Assembly: GCF_036237275.1 (NCBI RefSeq)
Contig: NZ_CP108352.1
Coordinates: forward strand, 1,116,001 to 1,180,000
From: Streptomyces sp. NBC_01353
GTDB lineage: Bacteria > Actinomycetota > Actinomycetes > Streptomycetales > Streptomycetaceae
Direction: 5' to 3'
DNA length: 64,000 nucleotides
A program made the position numbers and the translations under genes. Numbering within the stretch: position 1 is the stretch's first letter; each line of letters begins with the position of its first letter. Shown here in pieces: positions 35,501-44,194 of the stretch. The notes under the pieces are model-generated. The model was not told where the DNA came from. It ran no database searches and saw nothing but the letters and a program-made list of their open reading frames with translations.

Positions 35501-37906
35501 TCAGTGGAGCTCGGCGGTGTGGGTGTGGCCCCGGGAGCCGCCGACCTGGACGGTCAGAACGGGCCGGCGGCCCGTGGTGACGGTGATCGTGTCGTCGGCC
35601 CGCTTGACGCCCTTCACCGCCCAGGGCAGTTCGAAGGTGAGGGTGGTCTCGGTGCGTCCCGGGTCGGCCACGGCCACCGAGACGCCCGCGCCCCGCCGTT
35701 GGATCAGGATCGTGCCGGGCCCGCTCGCGGTGATGCCGGCGGCACCGGACGCGGTCCAGAAGTGGGCGGCGATCAGCCCGAGCTGTCGTACGCGCACCGC
35801 CTGCACCTCAGGGGTGTTGGCGACGATCTCGACGGGGCGGGAGGCCGCCCAGGCGGCCGTGCGCAGGACGCTGTGGCCCGGCAGCAGCACATAGGCGTAG
35901 CCGGTGTCGGTCGGCGAGACGCCGTGGTCGAGCCAGAGCGTCGCGTATCGCCGGGTCAGCATGTCGGCCGAACCACCGGTGTCCGCACCGGTGTTGATGT
36001 CACGCCAGGCCCCTGTTCGCTCCTCGCGCAGGAGGCTCAGATCGGCCCCGCCGGGGAAGACATAGCCGCCGACGCCTTCCAGATGTGCCCACCGGGCTCC
36101 GGGGACCACTGAGGAGTGGCCGAGGGCATCGGACCGCGCCCGTCCGTCGACGATGAGCCCGTTGGTCCCCTCGGCGTGCAGATTGCGGTTCTCCACGACC
36201 GTCTCGACGGTGCGTCCGTCGGAGGCCGTGATCCCGGTGCCGAGGGCGACCACCGCGTCGTCGAGGCAGAACCACGCCTTGCGGGCCCGCAGGGTGCTCC
36301 CGGCCGCGATCAGTTGCATCGCGGCGGCTCCGTAACGCCCGCGCAGCACGGCACCGCCCGCGACGGCGTTCGTGGGCTTGTAGGTGCTGGTGCCGGGTGC
36401 GCTGCCCGCGTCGGCGCGGGGCCGGGTGTCCACGGTGGTTCCCGGGAGCCGGTACGGGTTCACGGTGGGCCAGAAGCCGTCCGAGAACTGGGCGCGGTCG
36501 GCGCCGTAGAGGTACGTCATGCCGTCGCCGGTGTACCAACCGTGCAGGTTCTCGCCGTTGCCCGCCTCGTAGGCAGCGATGCGCCTGGACGACAGGCTCA
36601 GGGCCAGCGTCCAGTCGTCGCGGCGGTGCACGATCCGGTCCATGTCGGCGAAGACGGTGTGGCCGACGGCGGGTGGGGCCGTGGGAACCGCGGGATCGGC
36701 GAGGACGGCTGCGGCCCGCTGGAGCGCGGGGACGCCGGCGAGCGGCAGGTAGGGGGTGTCGGTGTTGCGCCGGATCCAGCCCTTGGCGATCGCACGCCAC
36801 CTGGCCGCGTACTCCGGGGGTGCGCCCGTCGCCAGGAGCAGCATGTTGGTGGTCGTTCCGGCGCCGGTGTGGAAGTCCCGCTCCCGGTCGCGGGAGATCG
36901 CCCGGCCGCGTACGGCGTCCATCATCAGCCCGTCGAAGGTGACGGCGGCGAAGCTCCGCTCGACGGCTTCGTGGATCACCGAGATGCCGCTGTCGGAGAT
37001 CCTCCACTCCGAGCCGGCGAGCAGGGCGACGAGGTAGGCGACCCGGCTGAGCAGGACATTGCCGTACGTGCCGGTGTAGGCGACGTTGGAGTGCTGGACG
37101 AACGAGCCGTCGGGGTAGAAGCCGTCGCCGGAGGTGACGTAGGTGAACAGGCTGTTCCGGCCCGCGTCCCGTACGTCGGACAGTCCGTCGCGGGCCAGCG
37201 CGAGCTTGTCGGCGTTGTGGCCGACGATGCCGCGCAGGGCGACGATCGCCGCCTTGTCGGCTCGGTTGGCCCCGGTCTCGGCGAGGGACGGGCTGTTGGT
37301 GCGGCGATCGGGGTTGGCGCAGAACCGGTCCACGACGGCGCAGTAGGCCGCGATCCGCTCGGCGGGAATGCGGTCGCCGAGCAGGACGCAGACGTCCATG
37401 AGGTTGCGGGGCGCGCCGATCTCCCAGAACCACCAGTTGCCGGACTCGGGCTTGGCGGGGTGGTAGGCCGTGTCGTTCAGGAAGGCCAGCGCCTCGACGA
37501 CCGCGGCGGCGACCTGCTCGTCACCGTGCAGGGTGGCACCGGGAGTCGCCCAGGCGGTCGCCAGGGTGAGCAGTCGCCCGTACGAGAGGCTGAAGTTGGC
37601 CGGTGCGGTGACGGGGGCGAGGTCGGTCCACAGGGCGGTGCGCGTGGCGGTGCGGTCCAGGGTGGTCCATGCTGCCGCCGCCGAGGTGTTCAGGGTGGCC
37701 AGTGCGGTGGCGTAGACCGGGTCGGTGGGGTCGATGGCGCCGCCGGTGGCCAGCTCGGCGGCGCGGGCTCGGAGTGTGTCGAAGGGGTCGGTCGTCGCAC
37801 CGATGGTCTCGGCGTGTGCCTCTGCCGCGCCCGCGGCGAGCGGGAGGAGGAGGGCGCCGATGCCGGCGGCGAGCAGGGTGCGTCTGCGGGGAGTGAAGTC
37901 GTGCAT
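35501..37906 (-). CDS. Secreted family PL8 polysaccharide lyase
   Basis: An 801-residue exported lyase of the hyaluronate/chondroitin/xanthan lyase family. A twin-arginine signal (RRRTLLAAG) spans about 1-33. The N-terminal alpha/alpha toroid contains the aromatic patch GNWWFWEIGAPRNL and the catalytic residues Asn214 (TGANR), His272 and Tyr281 (VQHSNVAYTGTYG); His-Tyr spacing of nine equals that of pneumococcal hyaluronate lyase. Beta-sandwich domains follow (about 400-801). The substrate, glycosaminoglycan or xanthan-like, cannot be read from sequence. Start 37906 has GGGAGGG upstream. Second gene of operon B. Confidence 0.88.
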   Translation of the reverse strand: MHDFTPRRRTLLAAGIGALLLPLAAGAAEAHAETIGATTDPFDTLRARAAELATGGAIDPTDPVYATALATLNTSAAAAWTTLDRTATRTALWTDLAPVTAPANFSLSYGRLLTLATAWATPGATLHGDEQVAAAVVEALAFLNDTAYHPAKPESGNWWFWEIGAPRNLMDVCVLLGDRIPAERIAAYCAVVDRFCANPDRRTNSPSLAETGANRADKAAIVALRGIVGHNADKLALARDGLSDVRDAGRNSLFTYVTSGDGFYPDGSFVQHSNVAYTGTYGNVLLSRVAYLVALLAGSEWRISDSGISVIHEAVERSFAAVTFDGLMMDAVRGRAISRDRERDFHTGAGTTTNMLLLATGAPPEYAARWRAIAKGWIRRNTDTPYLPLAGVPALQRAAAVLADPAVPTAPPAVGHTVFADMDRIVHRRDDWTLALSLSSRRIAAYEAGNGENLHGWYTGDGMTYLYGADRAQFSDGFWPTVNPYRLPGTTVDTRPRADAGSAPGTSTYKPTNAVAGGAVLRGRYGAAAMQLIAAGSTLRARKAWFCLDDAVVALGTGITASDGRTVETVVENRNLHAEGTNGLIVDGRARSDALGHSSVVPGARWAHLEGVGGYVFPGGADLSLLREERTGAWRDINTGADTGGSADMLTRRYATLWLDHGVSPTDTGYAYVLLPGHSVLRTAAWAASRPVEIVANTPEVQAVRVRQLGLIAAHFWTASGAAGITASGPGTILIQRRGAGVSVAVADPGRTETTLTFELPWAVKGVKRADDTITVTTGRRPVLTVQVGGSRGHTHTAELH

Positions 37907-37929
37907 GGCGGTCCCTCCCGGACGGGGCG

Positions 37930-39267
37930 TCAGTCGGTCAGCGTGCTGGGGTCGACAGGGGGCGTGGGCAGGTTCAGCGCGGCGAGTTCGGCCCGGCCCG
38001 TGGCGTCGATGGGGAAGGCCCAGCGGTCGAGGAAGAACGCGGTGAGGTCGTGGCCGGCGACGCGGCTGGAGTACGTGGCGAGCGCGCGGTAGCGCTTGGC
38101 GGTCTCGGTCCAGTCGGACTGCGGGTTCTCCTCGCGGACCAGCCTGTGCAGCCGGGGCCAGAAGTCCTCGCCGAAGGCGAGCTCCAGCTGACGCAGCGGG
38201 ACGAGCTTCTCGTACGCGCCGAAGGACCTCTCGTACGAGAGCCCCGCCGTGCCGAACTTCGCCTGGGCCGAGCGGAAGTGGTTCAGGCCCGTGGCGGGGT
38301 CGACGGTGAGGAGGTTCGACGGTTGGCCCAGGCTGCGCTGCGCCGCCAGGGAGTAGATGTTCACGGTCACCTCGGTGAGACCCGAGGGCTTGTACGCCAT
38401 CTGCTGATGCAGGTGTCCGAGCTCGTGGTAGAGGCCCCAGCCCCGGGTGCGCAGGCCCGAGACGGTGGTCAGCCGGTCGAGATAGGCGCGCGGGAAGCCG
38501 TTGTAGCCGTGGGTGGCGTAGGCGCCGACGCCGGTGGGGACCTTGGAGACCTCGGTGAAGTGGTACGGGCCGGCCTTGCGGCGGTGTGTCGGGGAGCTCC
38601 CGTCGAGACCGCTGATGGCGGCGTGCGAGGCGATGACGGTCTCCAGGAGGCTCAGGAGCGCGTCGTGGTCCTCGTTCCGGTGGAGCAGCGCGCCCTCCCG
38701 TGTGAGGGTGAGGATCGTGTGCGGTGCCGTCAGCTCCACATAAGGGACGTCGGTGAGCGCGTCCAACCGGGCCTGGTAGTCGGCCTCGGAGGTGCGGCCC
38801 AGTGCGTACGTGGGCATGGGCACGGCCCCGGAACGGAACCTGACCCCCGCACGCTCGCCGTCACCGGCCAGCGTCAGGTAGACGGGACCGCCGTGGGGAT
38901 CGACCACGGTGTTGGCCCCGGGCTTGAGCGCGTGGGCGCGCGGCTCGGTGAGCGTGCCGTAGTAGTCCCAGAGACCGATCCACAGGGTCGGCACGAGGTC
39001 GTCGTACGGCAGGACGCTGAGCGTGACCTCGGCGCCGGGCGGCGCGTACAGGCCGGTCGCGTGGAACTCGCTGCCGCGCAGCGCCTGGGCGAGCCGGAGC
39101 CGCTCGCTCTCGGCGGCGGGGCGTGCGGTCACCGTGATCGTGCACGAATGGCCCGTGGCGGCCGCGGTGGCCGCTTGCGCCGGGACGGTGCCCAGCAGGC
39201 CTGCGGTGCCGGCACCGGCCAGGCCCGCGAGGACGGAACGACGGTTGAGCGCAGGGAGGTGGGGCAT
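37930..39267 (-). CDS. Secreted M60-family (enhancin-like) metallopeptidase
   Basis: A 445-residue exported protein with a signal peptide (1-32). Residues about 60-130 form a beta domain seen in M60 proteins; the catalytic site is HELGH (281-285) in GLYHELGHLHQQMAYKPSGLTEV, with the third ligand likely Glu299. M60/enhancin-like peptidases cut heavily glycosylated proteins such as mucins. It is the first gene of operon B, 54 bp downstream of a LacI-type operator, and is followed 23 bases later by the PL8 lyase gene. The combination points to glycoprotein or proteoglycan breakdown. Confidence 0.87.
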   Translation of the reverse strand: MPHLPALNRRSVLAGLAGAGTAGLLGTVPAQAATAAATGHSCTITVTARPAAESERLRLAQALRGSEFHATGLYAPPGAEVTLSVLPYDDLVPTLWIGLWDYYGTLTEPRAHALKPGANTVVDPHGGPVYLTLAGDGERAGVRFRSGAVPMPTYALGRTSEADYQARLDALTDVPYVELTAPHTILTLTREGALLHRNEDHDALLSLLETVIASHAAISGLDGSSPTHRRKAGPYHFTEVSKVPTGVGAYATHGYNGFPRAYLDRLTTVSGLRTRGWGLYHELGHLHQQMAYKPSGLTEVTVNIYSLAAQRSLGQPSNLLTVDPATGLNHFRSAQAKFGTAGLSYERSFGAYEKLVPLRQLELAFGEDFWPRLHRLVREENPQSDWTETAKRYRALATYSSRVAGHDLTAFFLDRWAFPIDATGRAELAALNLPTPPVDPSTLTD

Positions 39268-39320
39268 CCGGTCTCCTCGGAGAGGGGCAAGGGCCTGGCC
39301 TCTGACTGCCCGACAGGATG

Positions 39321-39333
39321 TAAGCGGTTGCTA
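39321..39333. promoter_or_regulatory. LacI-type operator motif of operon B
   Basis: On the minus strand TAGCAACCGCTTA fills the 16-bp spacer between TTGCCT and TACATC, a plausible leftward promoter for operon B. It matches the operon A motif at 28296-28308 at 12 of 13 positions. A second small inverted repeat, CGGGTT-N6-AACCCG, lies at 39365-39382 and may be an additional site or the end of the LacI gene transcript. Confidence 0.65.
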
Positions 39334-39465
39334 TGCCGAGGCAAGAGAAGACGCAATGTTTCTACGGGTTTCTATGAACCCGAAGGGAACCAAAGGAGAT
39401 CAGGGACGGTAAACGCTCTCACCCCTGGGCTCTCCCCTGCGCTCATCCCCGCTCTCGCCCCTGCT

Positions 39466-40590
39466 TCACGCGCTGCGGGTGCGCCGGGAGCGCGTCGCCT
39501 TCGGCGGGGCCACCGAGTCGCGCACCACGATGTGCGTGCCCAGCCGGTGCACCCCTGTCGTGGGCGCCCGCCAGGCGTCGTCACCGTCGTCGCCGTCATC
39601 CCCGGGGGTCGCGAGCCGCACGGCCTGCCGGCCCATCTCCTCCAGCGGAATGTGCACGGTGGTCAGGCGGGGACGCATCTCCTGCGCCACGGGCACATCG
39701 TCGTAACCGACGAGGGAGACGTCCTCCGGGATCCGGACACCCGCCTCCTCCAGCGCCTGTGCCGCACCGGCCGCCACGATGTCGTTGGCAGCGAAGATCG
39801 CGGTGAAGTCGAGCCCCCCGGCGAGGAGTTCGGTCGTCCGGCGATAGCCGAAGCCTCTGCTGAAGGCACCGGTGTGCACCAGACCGGCGTCGGGCGTGAC
39901 GCCGCGCAGTTCGAGGGCTCGACGGTATCCGGCGACGCGGTCCAGCGTGGTCGAGACGGCGGGCGGGCCGCCGAGGTAGAGGATCCGCCGGTGCCCTTGC
40001 GTCAGCAGATGGTCGGTGATGGCGAAGGCGCCGCCCTCGTTGTCGTACTCCACCGCCGCCGCGGGGACCCGTCCCCCCAGCGAGGGCCGACCGCAGAGCA
40101 CCAGGGAGGAACCGCCGGCGTGGAGTTCCTCCGCCCGGCGGGTGAGTTCCGCGGTGTAGGCGCGGTCCACGACGCTCCCCCCGACCAGCACGACCACGTC
40201 GGCACGCTGCTCGTGCAGGAGGTCGACGAAGGCCAGTTCGCGCTTCGCGTCGCCCTGCGTGCAGCAGACCAGGCACAGCCGGCCCGTGCGCGCCGCCTCA
40301 CGCTCCACGCCGCGCGCGATGTACGCGAAGAAGGGGTCGACGATCTCGCTGACGATGATCCCCACGGTGCGGTTGGAGGTGCCGGCCAGGGCGCGGGCGT
40401 GCGCGTTCACGACATAGCCGAGCTCCCGCATCGCGCCCTCGACCCGGTCTCGGGTCGCCTGCGCCACCGGATAGTTGCGGTTCAGCACCCGTGAGACGGT
40501 CGCCGTCGACACGCCGGCGAGCGCGGCCACCTCCCGGATGGTCGCGCGCCGCGAATCCCCCGCCGCCACCTGCCGAGCACTCCCGTTCAT
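39466..40590 (-). CDS. LacI-family transcriptional regulator B
   Basis: A 374-residue repressor closely related to the protein encoded at 29438-30514; long stretches such as ELGYVVNAHARALAGT and VEYDNEGGAFAITDHLLT are shared. The HTH is at about 17-36 (IREVAALAGVSTATVSRVLN). It differs by an acidic GDDGDDGDDAW insert near residue 335 and a basic tail RSRRTRSA. It lies immediately upstream of operon B in the same direction, separated by 198 bp with the operator. No strong terminator is seen, so some readthrough into operon B is possible. Confidence 0.9.
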   Translation of the reverse strand: MNGSARQVAAGDSRRATIREVAALAGVSTATVSRVLNRNYPVAQATRDRVEGAMRELGYVVNAHARALAGTSNRTVGIIVSEIVDPFFAYIARGVEREAARTGRLCLVCCTQGDAKRELAFVDLLHEQRADVVVLVGGSVVDRAYTAELTRRAEELHAGGSSLVLCGRPSLGGRVPAAAVEYDNEGGAFAITDHLLTQGHRRILYLGGPPAVSTTLDRVAGYRRALELRGVTPDAGLVHTGAFSRGFGYRRTTELLAGGLDFTAIFAANDIVAAGAAQALEEAGVRIPEDVSLVGYDDVPVAQEMRPRLTTVHIPLEEMGRQAVRLATPGDDGDDGDDAWRAPTTGVHRLGTHIVVRDSVAPPKATRSRRTRSA

Positions 40591-40914
40591 CGGTGCCGCC
40601 TCCTCACGTGCGGCTGGAGCCTATACGAACTCCGTCGCCGCTGTTCACGGGACGTGAACGAGTCCCCGAGGAGCAGGGCCGGCACTCATCGGGTCGGGGC
40701 CGTCAGGACCCGCCGGATGCGGATCGCCGTCCGGAACAGGACCACGGGTGTCACAACGGCACACACAACCACGCTGCGCGGCCGAGGACTTCGGTGATCC
40801 GACCGCCTCCGGCACGGGCGAGGAACCGTCGCGCCCCGCAGCCCCTCGCAGCGGGTGTGTCTCATTTCACCGTCCGGAAAATGAGTCACTCGCCCCGTTC
40901 GACACCCGCGCGGC

Positions 40915-41130
40915 TACGCTGCCCGTGCAGCTGGTTCGCCCCGTCAGCCAGGCGGAACGCGTCGTAAGAGGGAACCCGGTGGGAATCCGGGACTGCCCCG
41001 CAGCGGTGAGCGAGAACGACCGCCGTCATACGCACTGGGCCCGCGAGGGTCTGGGAAGCGACGGCCAGTAGGTGTCTCGTACGGCTTCCGTACGACGAGA
41101 CGTGCTCGCGAGTCCGAAGACCTGCCCGTT
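40915..41130 (+). ncRNA. Cobalamin riboswitch upstream of metE
   Basis: The adenosylcobalamin aptamer core is readable: GGGAACCCGGTGGGAATCCG at about 40970, then GACTGCCCCGCAGCGGTGA, GGGAAGCGACGGCCAGTAGGT and the 3' element GAGTCCGAAGACCTGCC ending near 41126. The outer 5' boundary is approximate. B12-dependent shut-off of the B12-independent methionine synthase is the known arrangement in Streptomyces. The remaining stretch 40591-40914 contains nothing that I can support as a gene. Confidence 0.92.
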
Positions 41131-41132
41131 GC

Positions 41133-41156
41133 CCGCACGCGACCGTTCGCGTGCGG
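41133..41156 (+). terminator. Expression-platform hairpin after the riboswitch
   Basis: CCGCACGCGA and TCGCGTGCGG form a perfect ten-base stem around a CCGT tetraloop directly downstream of the aptamer. It lies 163 bp before the metE start, so it may act as a B12-dependent transcription terminator rather than a direct ribosome-site block. Confidence 0.55.
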
Positions 41157-41318
41157 TGATCCCGGTGACCTCGTGGGCGGGTCGGCGTGCACAGCAGGGC
41201 GGATCGGCCGCGCGTACCTCGATGTACGCCTCGGCGGTGGTCCGTCCGGTTCGTCACCCCTTCGCTCGCGACTCTCCGGGTCTGTCTCACGACACGCACG
41301 CTCGCGAAGGAGAGTTAC

Positions 41319-43643
41319 GTGACAACCGAGTCCGCGGCCGCGGCAGCACGGGCCACCGTGTACGGATACCCCCGCCAGGGTCAGAACCGGGAACTGAAGA
41401 AGGCCGTCGAGGGGTACTGGAAGGGCCGCGTCAGCGCCGAAGCCCTCCGGGAGACCGCCCGGGAGCTGCGCGAGACCAACTGGCGGCAGCTCGCCGACTC
41501 CGGCATCCACGAGGTCCCGACCGGCGACTTCTCTCTCTACGACCACGTCCTCGACACCAGCGTCATGGTCGACGCCGTCCCCGCCCGCCACCGCGTCGCC
41601 GTCGAGGCCGACGCGCTCGACGGATACTTCGCGATGGCCCGCGGCACCGAGGACGTGGCGCCGCTGGAGATGACCAAGTGGTTCGACACCAACTACCACT
41701 ACCTCGTCCCCGAGCTGGGTCCCGACAGCGCCTTCACCGCCAACAGCGACAAGCAGATCGCCGAGCTGAAGGAGGCCCTCGCGCTCGGCCACTCGGCCCG
41801 TCCCGTCCTGGTGGGACCGGTCACGTACCTCCTGCTGGCCAAGCCGGCGCCCGGGGTCGCGGAGGACTTCGAGCCGCTCACCCTGCTGGACCGGCTGCTG
41901 CCGGTGTACGCCGAGGTGCTCGCGGACCTGCGCGCGGCGGGCGCCGAGTGGGTGCAGCTCGACGAGCCCGCCCTCGTCCAGGACCGCACCCCCGCCGAGC
42001 TGAACGCCGCCGCCCGCACCTACCGTGAGCTCGGCGGCCCGGCCGACCGGCCGAAGCTCCTGGTCGCCTCCTACTTCGACCGGCTGGGCGAGGCGCTGCC
42101 CGTGCTGGCGAAGGCCCCCGTGGAGGGACTCGCACTCGACTTCACCGATGCCGCCGCCGGGAACCTCGCGGATCTCGCGGCGGTGGGCGGCCTGCCGGGC
42201 AAGCGGCTGGTCGCCGGCGTCGTCAACGGCCGCAACATCTGGATCAACGACTACCAGAAGTCCCTGGCCACCCTCGGCACCCTGCTCGGCCTCGCCGATC
42301 AGGTCGACGTCGCGGCGTCCTGCTCGCTGCTGCACGTCCCGCTGGACGCCGCCGCCGAGCGGGCCATCGACCCGCAGATTCGCCGCTGGCTCGCCTTCGC
42401 CCGCCAGAAGACCACCGAGATCACCACGCTCGCGCGCGGCCTGTCCCAGGGCACCGGTACGATCGCCGCCGAACTCGCCGCCAATCGCGCCGATCTGGCC
42501 TCACGGGCGAGCTCGGCGATCACCAACGACCCCGCCGTACGGGCCCGCACGGCCGCCGTCACCGACAGCGACACCCGCCGCGCCCAGCCCTACGCCGAGC
42601 GCGCGGCATCCCAGCGGGCCCACCTGGGCCTGCCGCTGCTGCCCACCACGACCATCGGTTCCTTCCCGCAGACCGCCGAGCTGCGCACCGCCCGCGCCGA
42701 TCTGAGCGCCGGATGGCTCGACACGGCGGGCTACGAGGACCGGATCAAGTCCGAGATCCGCGAGGTGATCGCCTTCCAGGAGAAGACCGGCCTCGACGTC
42801 CTCGTCCACGGCGAGCCCGAACGCAACGACATGGTCCAGTACTTCGCCGAGCAGCTGACCGGCTACCTCGCCACCCAGCACGGCTGGGTCCAGTCGTACG
42901 GCACCCGGTACGTCCGGCCGCCCGTCCTGGCCGGCGACATCTCCCGCCCCGCGCCGATGTCGGTGCGCTGGACGACGTACGCACAGCAGCAGACGTCCCG
43001 ACCCGTCAAGGGAATGCTGACCGGCCCGGTCACGATGCTCGCCTGGTCCTTCGTCCGCGACGACCAGCCACTCGGCGACACCGCCCGCCAGGTCGCGCTC
43101 GCCCTGCGCGACGAGGTCGCCGATCTGGAGGCGGCGGGCACGTCGGTGATCCAGGTCGACGAGCCGGCCCTGCGCGAGACGCTGCCGCTGCGCGCCGACG
43201 CCCACGCCCCGTACCTCGCCTGGGCCACCGAGGCCTTCCGCCTCACCACGGCGGGGGTCCGTCCGGACACCCAGATCCACACCCACATGTGCTACGCCGA
43301 GTTCGGCGACATCCTCCGGGCCATCGACGACCTCGACGCGGACGTCATCAGCCTGGAGGCCGCCCGCTCCCACATGCAGGTCGCGGACGAACTCGCGGGC
43401 GCCGGGTACCCCCGGGAGGTCGGCCCCGGCGTGTACGACATCCACTCACCGCGCGTCCCGGAGGAGGCGGAGGCCGTCTCCCTCATCGAGCGCGCCCTGC
43501 TCTCCGTACCCGCCGACCGGCTCTGGATCAATCCCGACTGCGGCCTGAAGACGCGCGGCTGGGGCGAGGTCCGGCCGGCCCTGGAACACATGGCCGCGGC
43601 GGCCCGCCGGGTCCGCGGCAGCCTGCCCCACGCAGAGAGCTGA
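41319..43643 (+). CDS. metE: Cobalamin-independent methionine synthase
   Basis: Transfers the methyl group from 5-methyltetrahydropteroyl-triglutamate to homocysteine without B12. The protein has 774 residues in two barrels. The zinc ligands His656, Cys658, Glu680 and Cys741 (motifs HTHMCY, SLEAARS, NPDCG) have the same spacing as in E. coli MetE, and [10 protein letters not shown] opens the catalytic half. The start is a GTG at 41319 with GAAGGAGAG upstream. It is controlled by the preceding cobalamin riboswitch, so expression should fall when B12 is plentiful and MetH can serve. Confidence 0.97.
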   Translation: MTTESAAAAARATVYGYPRQGQNRELKKAVEGYWKGRVSAEALRETARELRETNWRQLADSGIHEVPTGDFSLYDHVLDTSVMVDAVPARHRVAVEADALDGYFAMARGTEDVAPLEMTKWFDTNYHYLVPELGPDSAFTANSDKQIAELKEALALGHSARPVLVGPVTYLLLAKPAPGVAEDFEPLTLLDRLLPVYAEVLADLRAAGAEWVQLDEPALVQDRTPAELNAAARTYRELGGPADRPKLLVASYFDRLGEALPVLAKAPVEGLALDFTDAAAGNLADLAAVGGLPGKRLVAGVVNGRNIWINDYQKSLATLGTLLGLADQVDVAASCSLLHVPLDAAAERAIDPQIRRWLAFARQKTTEITTLARGLSQGTGTIAAELAANRADLASRASSAITNDPAVRARTAAVTDSDTRRAQPYAERAASQRAHLGLPLLPTTTIGSFPQTAELRTARADLSAGWLDTAGYEDRIKSEIREVIAFQEKTGLDVLVHGEPERNDMVQYFAEQLTGYLATQHGWVQSYGTRYVRPPVLAGDISRPAPMSVRWTTYAQQQTSRPVKGMLTGPVTMLAWSFVRDDQPLGDTARQVALALRDEVADLEAAGTSVIQVDEPALRETLPLRADAHAPYLAWATEAFRLTTAGVRPDTQIHTHMCYAEFGDILRAIDDLDADVISLEAARSHMQVADELAGAGYPREVGPGVYDIHSPRVPEEAEAVSLIERALLSVPADRLWINPDCGLKTRGWGEVRPALEHMAAAARRVRGSLPHAES

Positions 43644-43647
43644 GCAC

Positions 43648-44070
43648 ATGAACACCCGTAGCACCGTCGGCGATCGGGCCCACAAGGCACCGGCCGACTC
43701 CCAGGTGACCCTCGCCCACATCATGAGCGAGCACGAAAACAACCTCTACGGGACCATCCACGGCGGCGTCGTCATGAAACTCATCGACGACGCGGCAGCG
43801 GCGGGCCGCCACGCGGACGGCCCCGCCGTGACGGTCTCCGTCGACCGGATGACGTTTCTCTCCCCCGCTCGCGCCGGGGACCTGCTCACCGTCCACGCCG
43901 AGCTGTGCCACGCAGGCCGGACCTCGATGGCCGTCGCCGCCAGCGTCACCGCGGAACGCTGGAACGCGACCTCCGGTCCCACGACCGAAGTGGCCACCGC
44001 CCGGCTGACCTTCGTCGCGATCGACGCGGAAGGCCGACCGCGCCCGGTCCCCGGGCTGAAGGAGGAGTAG
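43648..44070 (+). CDS. Acyl-CoA thioesterase, hotdog fold (YciA-like)
   Basis: A 140-residue single hotdog-domain protein. The core is [27 protein letters not shown], the YciA/acyl-CoA thioester hydrolase pattern with the HGG turn and catalytic Asp, followed by [20 protein letters not shown]. It begins four bases after metE stops, so it is in the riboswitch transcript, although no metabolic link with methionine is obvious. The ribosome site is weak (AGAGAG), consistent with translational coupling. Acyl-chain specificity is unknown. Confidence 0.85.
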   Translation: MNTRSTVGDRAHKAPADSQVTLAHIMSEHENNLYGTIHGGVVMKLIDDAAAAGRHADGPAVTVSVDRMTFLSPARAGDLLTVHAELCHAGRTSMAVAASVTAERWNATSGPTTEVATARLTFVAIDAEGRPRPVPGLKEE

Positions 44071-44113
44071 CGGCAAGCGGGGGCGGAGCGGCTGGCGCCC
44101 CGGCCACGACACG

Positions 44114-44182
44114 GGCGGACGGCCCCGGCGGGGGTGGCGGTGGAACGAACCACCGGCCACCTCGTCGCCGGGGCCGTCCGCC
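44114..44182. terminator. Bidirectional terminator between thioesterase and 777-residue protein genes
   Basis: Outer arms 44114-44130 and 44166-44182 form a perfect 17-bp stem. The intervening sequence holds a second hairpin built from GGTGG and CCACC arms. It fills the gap between two convergent genes. Confidence 0.8.
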
Positions 44183-44194
44183 GAGGAGCGGGCG

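Noticed and set aside
40591-40914. Possible gene between the LacI gene and the riboswitch
   Set aside because: Open frames here are short and have no codon bias or ribosome site; treated as intergenic.
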